From the NCBI GenBank assembly GCA_020849495.1, contig JADLGD010000044.1, positions 1 to 53,564 on the forward strand: a stretch of 53,564 nt of DNA, given 5' to 3'. Positions 8,303-15,707 of this stretch are shown here, in pieces. How positions within the stretch are numbered: the first letter of the stretch is position 1; every line of letters starts with the position of its first letter. The translations under genes were made by a program, and so were the position numbers. The notes under the pieces are model-generated. The model was not told the origin of the DNA, searched no databases, and was given only the letters and a program-made list of their open reading frames with translations. The DNA comes from Fluviicola sp. Lineage in GTDB: Bacteria; Bacteroidota; Bacteroidia; Flavobacteriales_D; Crocinitomicaceae.

Positions 8303-8863
8303 TTAGTTCTTTATTTTTTGAATGACTCGTTTAACTGGTAATTGGAATCCGAGACCACCAGTTGCCATTAATTGATCCAATTGTGTTGTTCTCCAAGGAT
8401 CTTGCATGTGAATGTAATGTGCTTCTACATAAAAGTAGAAATAGTGAAAGACCATGAATTGCATACCCGCCATGATATCCGTTGTGGGTTGGTAACGCAT
8501 CTGTGAATGGTCATTTGTTTGAATAGCAGACAACCCAATTGTTCCGCCAATAAAAGGATCAAAACGTTTCATCGGAAAATGTCTTAAAAAACCACACTGA
8601 ACAAAGGTGTGATCATTGACATAAGACGCATCTGTTTGATTACTTAAATAGCGATAAATATCTCCTCTAAACGAATATTTGTCATGAAAACGAATGTTTA
8701 AGTAACCTCCAATGTAATTATTGGTAACTCCTCTATTCAACATAAACGTTGGATAAAAACTAGCTGTGGCTTGAACCAAACCTGCGCGTTCTCCTTCACT
8801 CACTTCTTGTGCCATTGCACTCCCTGCAACCAACACTGCAATTAAGCCTATTTTCCACCCCAT
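8303..8863 (-). CDS. Outer-membrane beta-barrel-like exported protein
   Basis: 186 residues with signal peptide MGWKIGLIAVLVAGSAMAQ. The mature part is a series of short alternating strands ending in aromatic residues (YSFRGDIYRYLSN, FYFYVEAHYIHMQD, GGLGFQLPV) and resembles the small eight-strand OmpA/OmpW-type barrels found in many Bacteroidota. It does not end in the usual Phe/Tyr but in a Lys-rich tail, so the barrel call is an inference from pattern. Its start lies 16 bases inside the upstream gene 8848-9474, which also looks like a barrel; the pair is probably translationally coupled. Confidence 0.65.
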   Translation of the reverse strand: MGWKIGLIAVLVAGSAMAQEVSEGERAGLVQATASFYPTFMLNRGVTNNYIGGYLNIRFHDKYSFRGDIYRYLSNQTDASYVNDHTFVQCGFLRHFPMKRFDPFIGGTIGLSAIQTNDHSQMRYQPTTDIMAGMQFMVFHYFYFYVEAHYIHMQDPWRTTQLDQLMATGGLGFQLPVKRVIQKIKN

Positions 8864-9474
8864 AAATCACCAATTACATAGTTAGCACTCAATGTAAATA
8901 ACAAATGACCTTCCATGATTCCACCTTTTTCTTTGTGGAAATCAACTGTTCCAAAATGCACTTCTGAATGCACATCTGTTCCCATGTGAAACATGTATTG
9001 GGAAGTCAAAGAAATATCAAATCGCTCTGTCAGATTGTAATGAGCTCCCAATCCGGCTTGGATGGCACTACTCCAGCGTTTGATTTGATTTGTACGATCA
9101 GCTAATTCCACATGATGTGTATAATCAAAACAATGTCCAGCTAATACATAGGGTTGAAATTTCGGAGCGGGTTTATTTCTCAAATAAAACATGACACTCC
9201 AACCGATGTGATAATCTTCTCTTCTAGTGAATTCGTTTGTTGCAGGTAAATAATCCGCAAACCATTCGGTATTTACACGATTGGAAACTCGAATGCGGTA
9301 ATGTCCACCAATTCCTAGTGCACTTCGTTCGTTTGCATGAGCGTTGAATGTACTTGCAGTAGTGCGAACACCAAATGAAAACATTCCACCATACGTATCT
9401 CGGACTTTTAATCCTTGTGCGAAACCATTGGTCACCAGCCAAAATGGAATCAGTAATAGCAACACCTTTTTCAT
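8848..9474 (-). CDS. Outer-membrane beta-barrel-like exported protein
   Basis: 208 residues from ATG 9474 (MKKVLLLLIPFWLVTNGFAQ, a clean signal peptide); the frame is open to a TTG at 9522 that adds 16 poor residues. The mature protein alternates strands and turns (GIGGHYRIRVSNRVNTEWF, GWSVMFYLRN, FQPYVLAGHCFDYTHH, FTLSANYVIGD), typical of porin-like barrels in Bacteroidota. Its 3' end overlaps the next barrel-like gene by 16 bases. The ligand or partner is unknown. Confidence 0.68.
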   Translation of the reverse strand: MKKVLLLLIPFWLVTNGFAQGLKVRDTYGGMFSFGVRTTASTFNAHANERSALGIGGHYRIRVSNRVNTEWFADYLPATNEFTRREDYHIGWSVMFYLRNKPAPKFQPYVLAGHCFDYTHHVELADRTNQIKRWSSAIQAGLGAHYNLTERFDISLTSQYMFHMGTDVHSEVHFGTVDFHKEKGGIMEGHLLFTLSANYVIGDLWGGK

Positions 9475-9529
9475 GTCTGTAGTTTTAATCCCTAACGGAA
9501 AAAAAAGTTGATTGTTATGCAAGCATAAA

Positions 9530-9551
9530 AAAAGGGACCGAAGTCCCTTTT
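9530..9551 (-). terminator. Intrinsic terminator of fabI
   Basis: AAAAGGGAC and GTCCCTTTT form a perfect 9-bp stem with a CGAA loop, followed by T residues on the minus strand. It lies 17 bases after the fabI stop codon. Confidence 0.75.
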
Positions 9552-9568
9552 AAAAATAGTAGTAGGTA

Positions 9569-10378
9569 TTAAATACCGAATTTTTTCATGATATCATCAC
9601 TTACACCAGTGGTCGAATATCCACCATCATGGAATAAGTTCTGCATCGTTACCATGCGTGTAAGATCGGAGAACAACGAAATACAATAATTTGCACAATC
9701 TTCTGCACTTGCATTTCCTAATGGAGCAATTGCATCTGCATAATCATAAAAATCACCGAAACCTTTGATTCCAGAACCAGCAGTTGTTTTCGTTGGAGAC
9801 TGAGAAACAGTGTTTACACGTACTTTTTTCTCAACGCCATAGTGATAACCAAAACTACGTGCAATCGATTCTAATAACGCTTTGATATCAGCCATATCTG
9901 TGTAGAACGGATAAGTACGTTGTGCAGCAGCATACGTTAAAGCGACAACACTTCCCCATTCGTTGATTGCATCTAATTGTTTCGCTACAGCTAACATTTT
10001 GTGCAAAGACATTGCTGAAACATCGATTCCTTTGTTGTAGAAATCATAGTTTAATTCTGTATAAGGGATATTCTTGCGAATATTCACTGACATTCCAATT
10101 GAGTGTAAAACGAAATCAATTTTCCCTCCCAACACTTCTTGAGACTCAGTAAACAACTTAGTAATATCGTCCACATTCGTTGCGTCAGCAGGAATAATTT
10201 TAGAATTCGTTTTTTCAGCCAACGCGTTGATTTCACCCATACGCATAGCGATAGGCGCATTCGTTAATACGAACGTTGCACCGTGTTCATGTGCTTTTTC
10301 AGCAACTTTCCAAGCAATTGAATTTTGATCCAAAGCTCCAGTGATAATCCCACGTTTTCCTTCTAATAATTTTGACAT
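9569..10378 (-). CDS. fabI: Enoyl-[acyl-carrier-protein] reductase (NADH)
   Basis: 269 residues from ATG 10378. A short-chain-dehydrogenase fold that catalyses the last reduction of each fatty-acid elongation cycle in the cytoplasm. The N-terminus GKRGIITGALDQNSIAWKVA is the FabI cofactor loop (SIAW signature). The catalytic residues keep FabI spacing: Tyr149, Tyr159 and Lys166 in TYAAAQRTYPFYTDMADIK, the same 10- and 7-residue steps as Tyr146, Tyr156 and Lys163 of E. coli. VLHSIG and DGGYSTTG further support it. It has its own promoter-like element upstream and a terminator downstream, so it is probably monocistronic. Confidence 0.92.
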   Translation of the reverse strand: MSKLLEGKRGIITGALDQNSIAWKVAEKAHEHGATFVLTNAPIAMRMGEINALAEKTNSKIIPADATNVDDITKLFTESQEVLGGKIDFVLHSIGMSVNIRKNIPYTELNYDFYNKGIDVSAMSLHKMLAVAKQLDAINEWGSVVALTYAAAQRTYPFYTDMADIKALLESIARSFGYHYGVEKKVRVNTVSQSPTKTTAGSGIKGFGDFYDYADAIAPLGNASAEDCANYCISLFSDLTRMVTMQNLFHDGGYSTTGVSDDIMKKFGI

Positions 10379-10396
10379 CTTGTATAGATTTGGGCA

Positions 10397-10423
10397 CAAA
10401 TTTAAGATTTAATTTGAATCAAA
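10397..10423 (-). promoter_or_regulatory. Bacteroidota-type promoter upstream of fabI
   Basis: On the minus strand TAAATTTG (10397-10404) fits the TAnnTTTG -7 element and TTTG (10420-10423) the -33 element, with a 15-base spacer that is somewhat short. It lies about 20 bases before the fabI ATG. Confidence 0.45.
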
Positions 10424-10432
10424 CATCCTTTG

Positions 10433-10966
10433 TTACTCATTTACGAGTTCAACAAAAGCACCATCTTTGATTCCATAAAGAGGAGTTTCTGTTCCACGAT
10501 CATAGACCACTTTAATCGTGTTTTCTCCAATAGTAATTGTAAATTCTTCACCAACATTTTTTTGCTCAATGTAGTTGTAGCCTAGATCTTCTAAATCTTC
10601 ACCATGCAAGCGAAATAAATTCATTTGAATGGCTTTTTTATCTGTTAATGCAATCATTAACACATCTGTTGTTTTGCCATCTAATGAAACCTCGTAAACT
10701 TTCAAATCTACATCGTTTAAATCATTCAATTCCCATTCACCAATCACATTGACTGTACTACCAATGCGAACCATACATTTTACTGTATTGGTACCATCAA
10801 TTTTTGAGACCAATGTTTGGTATTTGTCCAAATAAAGTCCTTTGACATTTGGAGCTTCACCTGTTGAATGAAAATCAGCAATTAATTCACTTTTTCCAGA
10901 AACCTTGACTATTTCTTGTGAAAAACCAATTGCTGTGAACAAGATAAATGCGATCAGTAATTTCAT
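10433..10966 (-). CDS. Hypothetical exported protein
   Basis: 177 residues with signal peptide MKLLIAFILFTAIGFSQ. The mature domain is strand-rich (GKSELIADFHSTG, CMVRIGSTVNVIGEWEL, VGEEFTITIGENTIKVV) and has a single Cys. No family is recognised. Its ATG overlaps the stop of the MBL-fold hydrolase gene by four bases (ATGA), so it is the third gene of a coupled operon (12137 to 10433). Confidence 0.6.
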   Translation of the reverse strand: MKLLIAFILFTAIGFSQEIVKVSGKSELIADFHSTGEAPNVKGLYLDKYQTLVSKIDGTNTVKCMVRIGSTVNVIGEWELNDLNDVDLKVYEVSLDGKTTDVLMIALTDKKAIQMNLFRLHGEDLEDLGYNYIEQKNVGEEFTITIGENTIKVVYDRGTETPLYGIKDGAFVELVNE

Positions 10967-11736
10967 GGTGTATCAAATTCAAATGTTAAACCATCAAAAG
11001 CGACTTCTATATTTTCCGGAAGTTCTCGCATGATTTCAGTATGCGTACCAAACAAATGAGAAATGTGAGTTAAATAGGCTTTTTTCGGATTCACTTTAGC
11101 AATAAAAGCAAGCGCTTCTTCTAAATTGAAATGTGAAATGTGTGCTTCTTTCCGCAAAGCATTCACAATTAACACTTCTAAATTTTGCAACTTCTCAATT
11201 TCCTCGTTTGCAACTGTTTTTGCATCTGTGATATAAGCAAAGTTTCCAAAACGAAATCCTAAAACAGGCATTTTGTAATGCATGACTTCAATAGGTTGAA
11301 CGGGAATTACACCATCTAATAAAAACGGTTGATTTCCAATCGAAATGATATTTAATTCTGGTACACCCGGATATTTGTGCTCATTGAAAACATAATGATA
11401 TTCACGTTTCAGAGCAGCTTCTACTGCAGGAGTACAATATATATCCATGTCTCTGTTTTCACGAAAATTAAACGCTCTTACATCGTCTAATCCTGCCATG
11501 TGGTCTTTGTGTTCATGCGTAAACAAAACACCTTTTAAAGACTTGACATTTGCTCTTAACAACTGTTGTCTGAAATCGGGACCAGCATCAATGACAAAAT
11601 TTTCGCGTTCAAATTCCAATAATATTGAACAGCGAAGTCGATCATCTTTTGGATCATTTGATGAACAAACATGGCAATCGCACGCTATTACAGGAATTCC
11701 CTGTGAAGTTCCAGATCCAAGTACGGTTACTTTCAC
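10963..11736 (-). CDS. MBL-fold metallo-hydrolase (PhnP/RNase Z-like)
   Basis: 257 residues if translation begins at GTG 11736, which I prefer because it overlaps the stop of the upstream gene by four bases (GTGA) and the protein then starts directly at the core strand VKVTVLGSGTSQG. Metal ligands are visible in THEHKDHMAGLDD (the HxHxDH motif), in DAGPDF, and the late Asp and His in YITDAKT and LTHISH. A CDCHVCSS segment near the N-terminus resembles the Cys pair of PhnP-type phosphodiesterases. Family members cut cyclic phosphodiesters or nucleic acid; the exact substrate is open. It is the middle gene of a three-gene coupled operon. Confidence 0.83.
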   Translation of the reverse strand: MKVTVLGSGTSQGIPVIACDCHVCSSNDPKDDRLRCSILLEFERENFVIDAGPDFRQQLLRANVKSLKGVLFTHEHKDHMAGLDDVRAFNFRENRDMDIYCTPAVEAALKREYHYVFNEHKYPGVPELNIISIGNQPFLLDGVIPVQPIEVMHYKMPVLGFRFGNFAYITDAKTVANEEIEKLQNLEVLIVNALRKEAHISHFNLEEALAFIAKVNPKKAYLTHISHLFGTHTEIMRELPENIEVAFDGLTFEFDTP

Positions 11737-12137
11737 GCTTTTGGATGTTTGGTTCTTACTACACCCACGATTTGAAGCGTCCAACCAAGAATCATCAATA
11801 ACCCACCGATTGGAGTAATTGGTCCAAGAATTTTATTGAATGCTTCTGTACCAACAACTGCCGACCATGTGAGACCATAGATGCTCAAACTGAAAAACAG
11901 CACTCCTGTTAACAAGAAATAGAAACTCATTTTAGAACCAATGGAAAAACGATGCATCAAAGCCGCAATAGCTAAAAAGCCAAATCCATGATACATTTGA
12001 TAGCGTACACCGGTTTCAAAGGATTGTAATTTTTCAGGATTCGTCAACACTTCTTTTAATCCATGTGCACCAAAAGCTCCTAAAATGATTCCTGTAACAA
12101 TAAGAACAAGTCCTGTCAATAACCAACGTTTTTCCAT
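11733..12137 (-). CDS. DUF423 (YgdD-like) membrane protein
   Basis: 134 residues with four hydrophobic spans. The start MEKRWLLTGLVLIVTGIILG followed by AFGAHGLK and RYQMYHGFGFLA are the marks of DUF423, a small inner-membrane family of unknown role. It leads the coupled operon and shares four bases with the MBL hydrolase start. Confidence 0.85.
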   Translation of the reverse strand: MEKRWLLTGLVLIVTGIILGAFGAHGLKEVLTNPEKLQSFETGVRYQMYHGFGFLAIAALMHRFSIGSKMSFYFLLTGVLFFSLSIYGLTWSAVVGTEAFNKILGPITPIGGLLMILGWTLQIVGVVRTKHPKA

Positions 12138-12177
12138 GCTTCAAAAATAAGGCTATTTGCCTTTGTCTGCTCTCAAA

Positions 12178-12531
12178 CTATGCTTTTGTTTTCGAAATAA
12201 TTTTCACCAAGTTGTATTGAAAACGCGATTGATCTTCTGAGGGGTTTTCTCTCAAAACAACTTTAATCTGAACATCATAAGTATAACCAGGTTCAAAATT
12301 AAATCCATCAATTGGTTCATTCAGTTGTTCCCAAAAATCGGTACCGATTGATGCGCCTTTTTGCACCATAAAACAAGTTGTATTTCCATCAAATCCATCA
12401 CAAGCCACTTTATTTGCTTGAATGCGCATGGTAATCAACTCAGAACCTTCTTCTAAAATAACAATCGGTGTTTCTGCTGCGTGCAATGTATAGCCAAATG
12501 ACATGATGCACAAAATGATTAACGTTTTCAT
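12178..12531 (-). CDS. Small exported DUF4377-like protein
   Basis: 117 residues with signal peptide MKTLIILCIMSFGYTLHAAE. The pattern of two Cys (VACDG and TTCFMVQKG), DFWEQLNEPIDGFNFEPGYTYDVQIKV and a terminal YNLVKIISKT fits DUF4377, a secreted or lipoprotein domain common in Bacteroidota, of unknown function. It is 40 bases upstream of the DUF423 operon and may be read through into it. Confidence 0.7.
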   Translation of the reverse strand: MKTLIILCIMSFGYTLHAAETPIVILEEGSELITMRIQANKVACDGFDGNTTCFMVQKGASIGTDFWEQLNEPIDGFNFEPGYTYDVQIKVVLRENPSEDQSRFQYNLVKIISKTKA

Positions 12532-12564
12532 AGTAATAGTATTGGATTTTCAAGTTATGAAAAA

Positions 12565-12591
12565 AGGATGAATAAAACTATCACTCATCCT
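12565..12591 (-). terminator. Terminator of the DUF4476 gene
   Basis: AGGATGA (12565-12571) pairs with TCATCCT (12585-12591); on the minus strand the stem runs directly into TTTTTTC. It lies 15 bases after the stop of the 12606-13829 gene. Confidence 0.6.
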
Positions 12592-12605
12592 ATTTCTTTT
12601 AATCT

Positions 12606-13829
12606 TTATTTATTGGCTTGCATAAACTCAGTGAATTCTTCTTTATCCATGTCAAAAGAAAACAACTCTAATAAGATAGAACCATTTGCTTTATCAGTCA
12701 TTCGAAGGTACAAGAACTTAGCTTGTTCCAAACGATCTGTATTAAATGTCAACGTGTTAAGAATTGTATAAGCTTGCTGTGAATTCAAACATTTTTGAGC
12801 CATTTCAGCTTGAATCATTTCAACACGATCTTTGTCAAAAGAAGCAGCTTTCAATTTTGACACGAACGCTTCAGCACTTGGTAAAACAGAAGTACAATTA
12901 TAATAACTAGTTGTTGTTGGTTGAGTATAAACAGGTTGTTGTGTTACAACTCCATTCCCTTGGTTGACATTTCCTTGTTGAGTTGTCGTAGTACCACCAT
13001 TAACAATCGTTGTTGTAGACGTTGTGGTAGTTGTTTGGGTTGTTGTAGAAGTTGAAGTAGATGTTCCATTCATCGATGTCCCCATATTGATTACTTCACC
13101 TGTTGCAGGATCTTTGATAATCGTTGTCGTACCAAACGATCCGTTTCCACCATTCATTGTAGGATCGGAAACATTTACATTGATATTGATGCCTCCCATT
13201 CCATTGTTTGGTGTTGGAGTGCCAGAAGTAGTCGTTTGTGTGGTCGTTTGAACAGTTGTGGAAGTTCCATTCATGGTTCCATTTGTAGTACCCGAATTAG
13301 TAACAGTTCCATTGTTTGATCCATTGTTTACAACTGTCCCGCTAGAAGAACCATTTGTAGTCGTTCCATTGATTGTACCTTGATTATAATTTCCAGTTGT
13401 AGGAGAAATGATAGTTGTTGGTTGAGCAATTTGTACTTGATCTGAATAAGTAGCTTGGTCATTTGGACGATAAATGATGTTGGTTCCGCCTGCCGGTGCA
13501 GGATTTGTTGCACTGGTCATTCCAAAATACTGTAATTTGCGTTTTGAACCTTTAAATACCACTCTACTCAAATACTCTCCAGGTTCTCCTAAGTATATTT
13601 TTTTGTTGATATCACCTGTCTTCCCATCTGCAAAAATCAATTTCACTTCATAAGAACCAATTGTCATCCCCCCGACTTTCACATTCGTTTGAGGAATGGA
13701 ATTTTGACGAATACCGTTCATAATGACAAAAAACGGCTGTCCGTTATTATTAAAAATGGTCAATGAAGACGTTTGTGCAAAAGAGCAAAGCGTAACAAAA
13801 AAGGCAATAATAAGTGTAGAAAATTTCAT
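12606..13829 (-). CDS. Exported DUF4476 protein with long Thr/Asn/Gly linker
   Basis: 407 residues from ATG 13829 (MKFSTLIIAFFVTLCSFAQ, a signal peptide). Three parts are visible. Residues about 20-105 form a strand-rich domain (LTIFNNNGQPFFVIMNG, IGSYEVKLIFADGK). About 105-305 is low-complexity Thr/Asn/Gly/Ser with repeated NGT, NNG and TTT tracts. The last 100 residues, with YNCTSVLPSAEAFVSKLKAA and a series of amphipathic helices, match DUF4476, a helical repeat domain found at the C-terminus of exported Bacteroidota proteins. The function is unknown; a surface-exposed stalk is plausible. It is flanked by its own terminator. Confidence 0.78.
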   Translation of the reverse strand: MKFSTLIIAFFVTLCSFAQTSSLTIFNNNGQPFFVIMNGIRQNSIPQTNVKVGGMTIGSYEVKLIFADGKTGDINKKIYLGEPGEYLSRVVFKGSKRKLQYFGMTSATNPAPAGGTNIIYRPNDQATYSDQVQIAQPTTIISPTTGNYNQGTINGTTTNGSSSGTVVNNGSNNGTVTNSGTTNGTMNGTSTTVQTTTQTTTSGTPTPNNGMGGININVNVSDPTMNGGNGSFGTTTIIKDPATGEVINMGTSMNGTSTSTSTTTQTTTTTSTTTIVNGGTTTTQQGNVNQGNGVVTQQPVYTQPTTTSYYNCTSVLPSAEAFVSKLKAASFDKDRVEMIQAEMAQKCLNSQQAYTILNTLTFNTDRLEQAKFLYLRMTDKANGSILLELFSFDMDKEEFTEFMQANK

Positions 13830-13941
13830 AGTTCTGTTGTTTTTCAAATTAACGAGCGGCACTTAACCAAGTTCATGCCAAGTTGAATCAAAAATACAAA
13901 AAGATGAAGACTTAATTTAGAAATGAAACATGAATAAAGTT

Positions 13942-13955
13942 TAAGCAAATGCTTA
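13942..13955. promoter_or_regulatory. Short palindrome upstream of the membrane-protein pair
   Basis: TAAGCA and TGCTTA form a perfect inverted repeat with a two-base centre 31 bases before the ATG at 13987. It overlaps a weak TAnnTTTn-like element. It may be an operator, but a 6-bp arm in AT-rich DNA can occur by chance. Confidence 0.3.
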
Positions 13956-13986
13956 TTTTCGTTTTAATCAATTTTCAGTTACCATT

Positions 13987-14367
13987 ATGAATCATGATTT
14001 ATTAGATCAAGAATTAAAGAAAGAAAAGAACCTTCATCTTAGACCGATAATAATTTTTTTCGCTGTTATTTTCATTGGCATTTTATTTAAAACATTGCAT
14101 TGGCCAGGTTCTTCGATAATCATTATTACTTCAACAGCTGGTTTGCTGGCTTTCTCTGTGAACTGTCTTATTTTTATAACTGACAAAAAAGTTCTTTCTA
14201 TAAGTATAACTATTCTAGGAGTTGTTTGGACTCTGTTCATTATAGGCGGTATGCTTTTTAATCAAGGTCATCCATTTAATATCAATGGATTGCTAATTTA
14301 TCTTATCGTTTTCGCTATCTACTCTATTACATATTACTTCATTTTCAGAAAAAAATATGCGCTTTAA
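13987..14367 (+). CDS. Small membrane protein with GldL-like HWPG motif
   Basis: 126 residues with four membrane spans (about 19-37, 43-61, 69-87 and 100-118). The first span holds GILFKTLHWPGSS, a signature seen at the N-terminus of the T9SS motor protein GldL and in other short Bacteroidota membrane proteins of unknown role. It lacks the GldL cytoplasmic tail, so it is not GldL itself. The stop overlaps the start of the next membrane gene by 11 bases, and both probably form one unit. Confidence 0.65.
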   Translation: MNHDLLDQELKKEKNLHLRPIIIFFAVIFIGILFKTLHWPGSSIIIITSTAGLLAFSVNCLIFITDKKVLSISITILGVVWTLFIIGGMLFNQGHPFNINGLLIYLIVFAIYSITYYFIFRKKYAL

Positions 14368-14929
14368 ACTGAAACTCATTCGATTCATAGATACCATTGC
14401 TTTTTTAATCGCATATGTGATGATTGCTGTTTTCAATACGCATATCACGTTCACTTTCACAACAGCTACACTTGCTTCAATCCTTTTTAAAATTTACCTG
14501 TATCAATCACTGAATCAACAATTTAATTCAAATGATATTCAACTATTTGGAGTACAAACCAAAAGAAATAAAACAGATCGATTTATTAAACTCCTTTCTG
14601 GTATTCCAGTGATTATTGCTAGTATCTTTTTTATAACTAAAAATAACAATGAGCTTTTTTGGTGGGTAATGTGCGGATTCACCCTATCAACTTTTGTAGA
14701 AACTCTTTTTCGATTAAGCCGCTGGACTGTTATAATTGAAGGAAAACAACTTCATAAAAACACCCCCTTTTCAAAACCTTTTGAATTAAATCAAAACATA
14801 AAAATTCGAATCATTACGAACTCAAAAATTGAAATTTGTAGAGAAGATACAACTATAGAATTAATGTTTGATGTAGAGGAATTAGCAAAGCTGGAAAATG
14901 TCATTGCTAAAATTGACAACCCTTTTTAA
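14357..14929 (+). CDS. Hypothetical membrane protein
   Basis: 190 residues. Hydrophobic segments at about 8-26, 30-48, 77-95 and 100-117 are followed by a cytosolic or surface beta-rich tail (WTVIIEGKQLHKN, NIKIRIITNSKIEI, TTIELMFDVEELAKLENVI) that resembles PH-like bacterial domains of DUF-type membrane proteins, but I cannot assign a family. It starts within the HWPG protein gene. Its stop codon lies against the stop of the recN relic on the other strand. Confidence 0.6.
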   Translation: MRFKLKLIRFIDTIAFLIAYVMIAVFNTHITFTFTTATLASILFKIYLYQSLNQQFNSNDIQLFGVQTKRNKTDRFIKLLSGIPVIIASIFFITKNNNELFWWVMCGFTLSTFVETLFRLSRWTVIIEGKQLHKNTPFSKPFELNQNIKIRIITNSKIEICREDTTIELMFDVEELAKLENVIAKIDNPF

Positions 14930-15012
14930 CCTTCCATCAACAAACGTGCATTGAAAAGCGACGCTTCTGAAACTAGATACCCAGACATCAATTTTACAAA
15001 GGCAACTAAGCG
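14926..15012 (-). pseudogene. Relic of the recN 3' end (last 28 codons)
   Basis: Read on the minus strand this stretch gives RLVAFVKLMSG then LVSEASL, NARLLMEG and a stop. The intact RecN ends RVVALAKLMSG, LVSEASL, NARLLMDN. By hand alignment 21 of 28 residues agree without gaps, and about 70 of 79 bases agree between 14934-15012 and 15716-15794. Upstream of the first Arg codon the similarity stops abruptly and there is no start codon, so this is a displaced fragment, not a gene. Confidence 0.85.
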
Positions 15013-15136
15013 TAGTATTAAAAAATGGAGTAAAAGAACATCGTATCAATAAGTATTCTATAAGTAAGAACAATCTCTTTTTTGAACAATATAAAATGGA
15101 ACAAAGCGTTCATTTTATAAATCTCAAATTAACAAC

Positions 15137-15673
15137 ATGTTACAATCGGTTACTCTTCGGAAAATTGAAATAAAACTATTCAGCATTTTGGTCATTAGTT
15201 TTTTCATCTCATTGAGTTCATGTGAAAAAGACAAAGCTGCAATTGAAATTGATAAACAACTGTTCGATCTTACAAAATCCCCATCAGGTTTTGTTTGGTT
15301 TAAAAACTCAGATGAATTATTAGCTAAAAGTACTGGAAGCGGACATCCGCAAGATTTTTTAAGAACAAGGTACAATTCAATTGCGGCAACACAATTAGAT
15401 ACAAACGGTAAAATTATAGAAGGGACTAGTTTTCCTGAAGGCTCACTCATAGTTAAAGAACTTTTTGAAGATGCTTCTACTTTAGATAGATATGCTATTC
15501 TATATAAAGATTCTGATAATGAATTTGCTGATGCAAATGGTTGGGTTTGGGGATATATCAATGCCAATGGAAGTGTTGCAGTTTCAGCTGATACAAAGGG
15601 CTCTTCTTGCATCAGTTGTCATTCACAAACAAACAATATTGATTACATGCTGATGAATAAATATTATCCTTGA
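15137..15673 (+). CDS. Cytochrome P460-like lipoprotein
   Basis: 178 residues. The leader LFSILVISFFISLSSC ends in a lipobox with Cys29. The C-terminus carries a single c-type heme motif, CISCH (C158, C161, H162), followed by SQTNNIDYMLMNKYYP. Together with GTSFPEGSLIVKELF, RYAILYKDSD and WVWGYINANG this matches the cytochrome P460 family, whose members oxidise hydroxylamine or serve as periplasmic electron carriers or NO-binding proteins. Which applies here is unknown. The gene lies between the recN relic and the intact recN 3' end and points toward recN; no terminator is seen in the 34-base gap. Confidence 0.82.
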   Translation: MLQSVTLRKIEIKLFSILVISFFISLSSCEKDKAAIEIDKQLFDLTKSPSGFVWFKNSDELLAKSTGSGHPQDFLRTRYNSIAATQLDTNGKIIEGTSFPEGSLIVKELFEDASTLDRYAILYKDSDNEFADANGWVWGYINANGSVAVSADTKGSSCISCHSQTNNIDYMLMNKYYP

Positions 15674-15707
15674 TAACTATCAATTGCAGCAAAAACAAAG
15701 AAAATAT

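Noticed and set aside
13024-13251. Val-rich plus-strand open frame
   Set aside because: It mirrors the Thr/Asn low-complexity linker of the DUF4476 protein.
12900-13450. Possible tandem DNA repeat or CRISPR-like array in the DUF4476 gene
   Set aside because: Repeats are irregular Thr/Asn/Gly codon tracts within an open frame, with no constant repeat and spacer length.
13987-14367. HWPG-motif protein as gldL
   Set aside because: It has four spans and no cytoplasmic coiled tail, and gldK, gldM and gldN are not beside it.
15124-15612. 162-codon open frame on the minus strand opposite the cytochrome P460-like gene
   Set aside because: The plus-strand gene has a lipobox and CxxCH motif and a good start; the opposite frame has no recognisable features.
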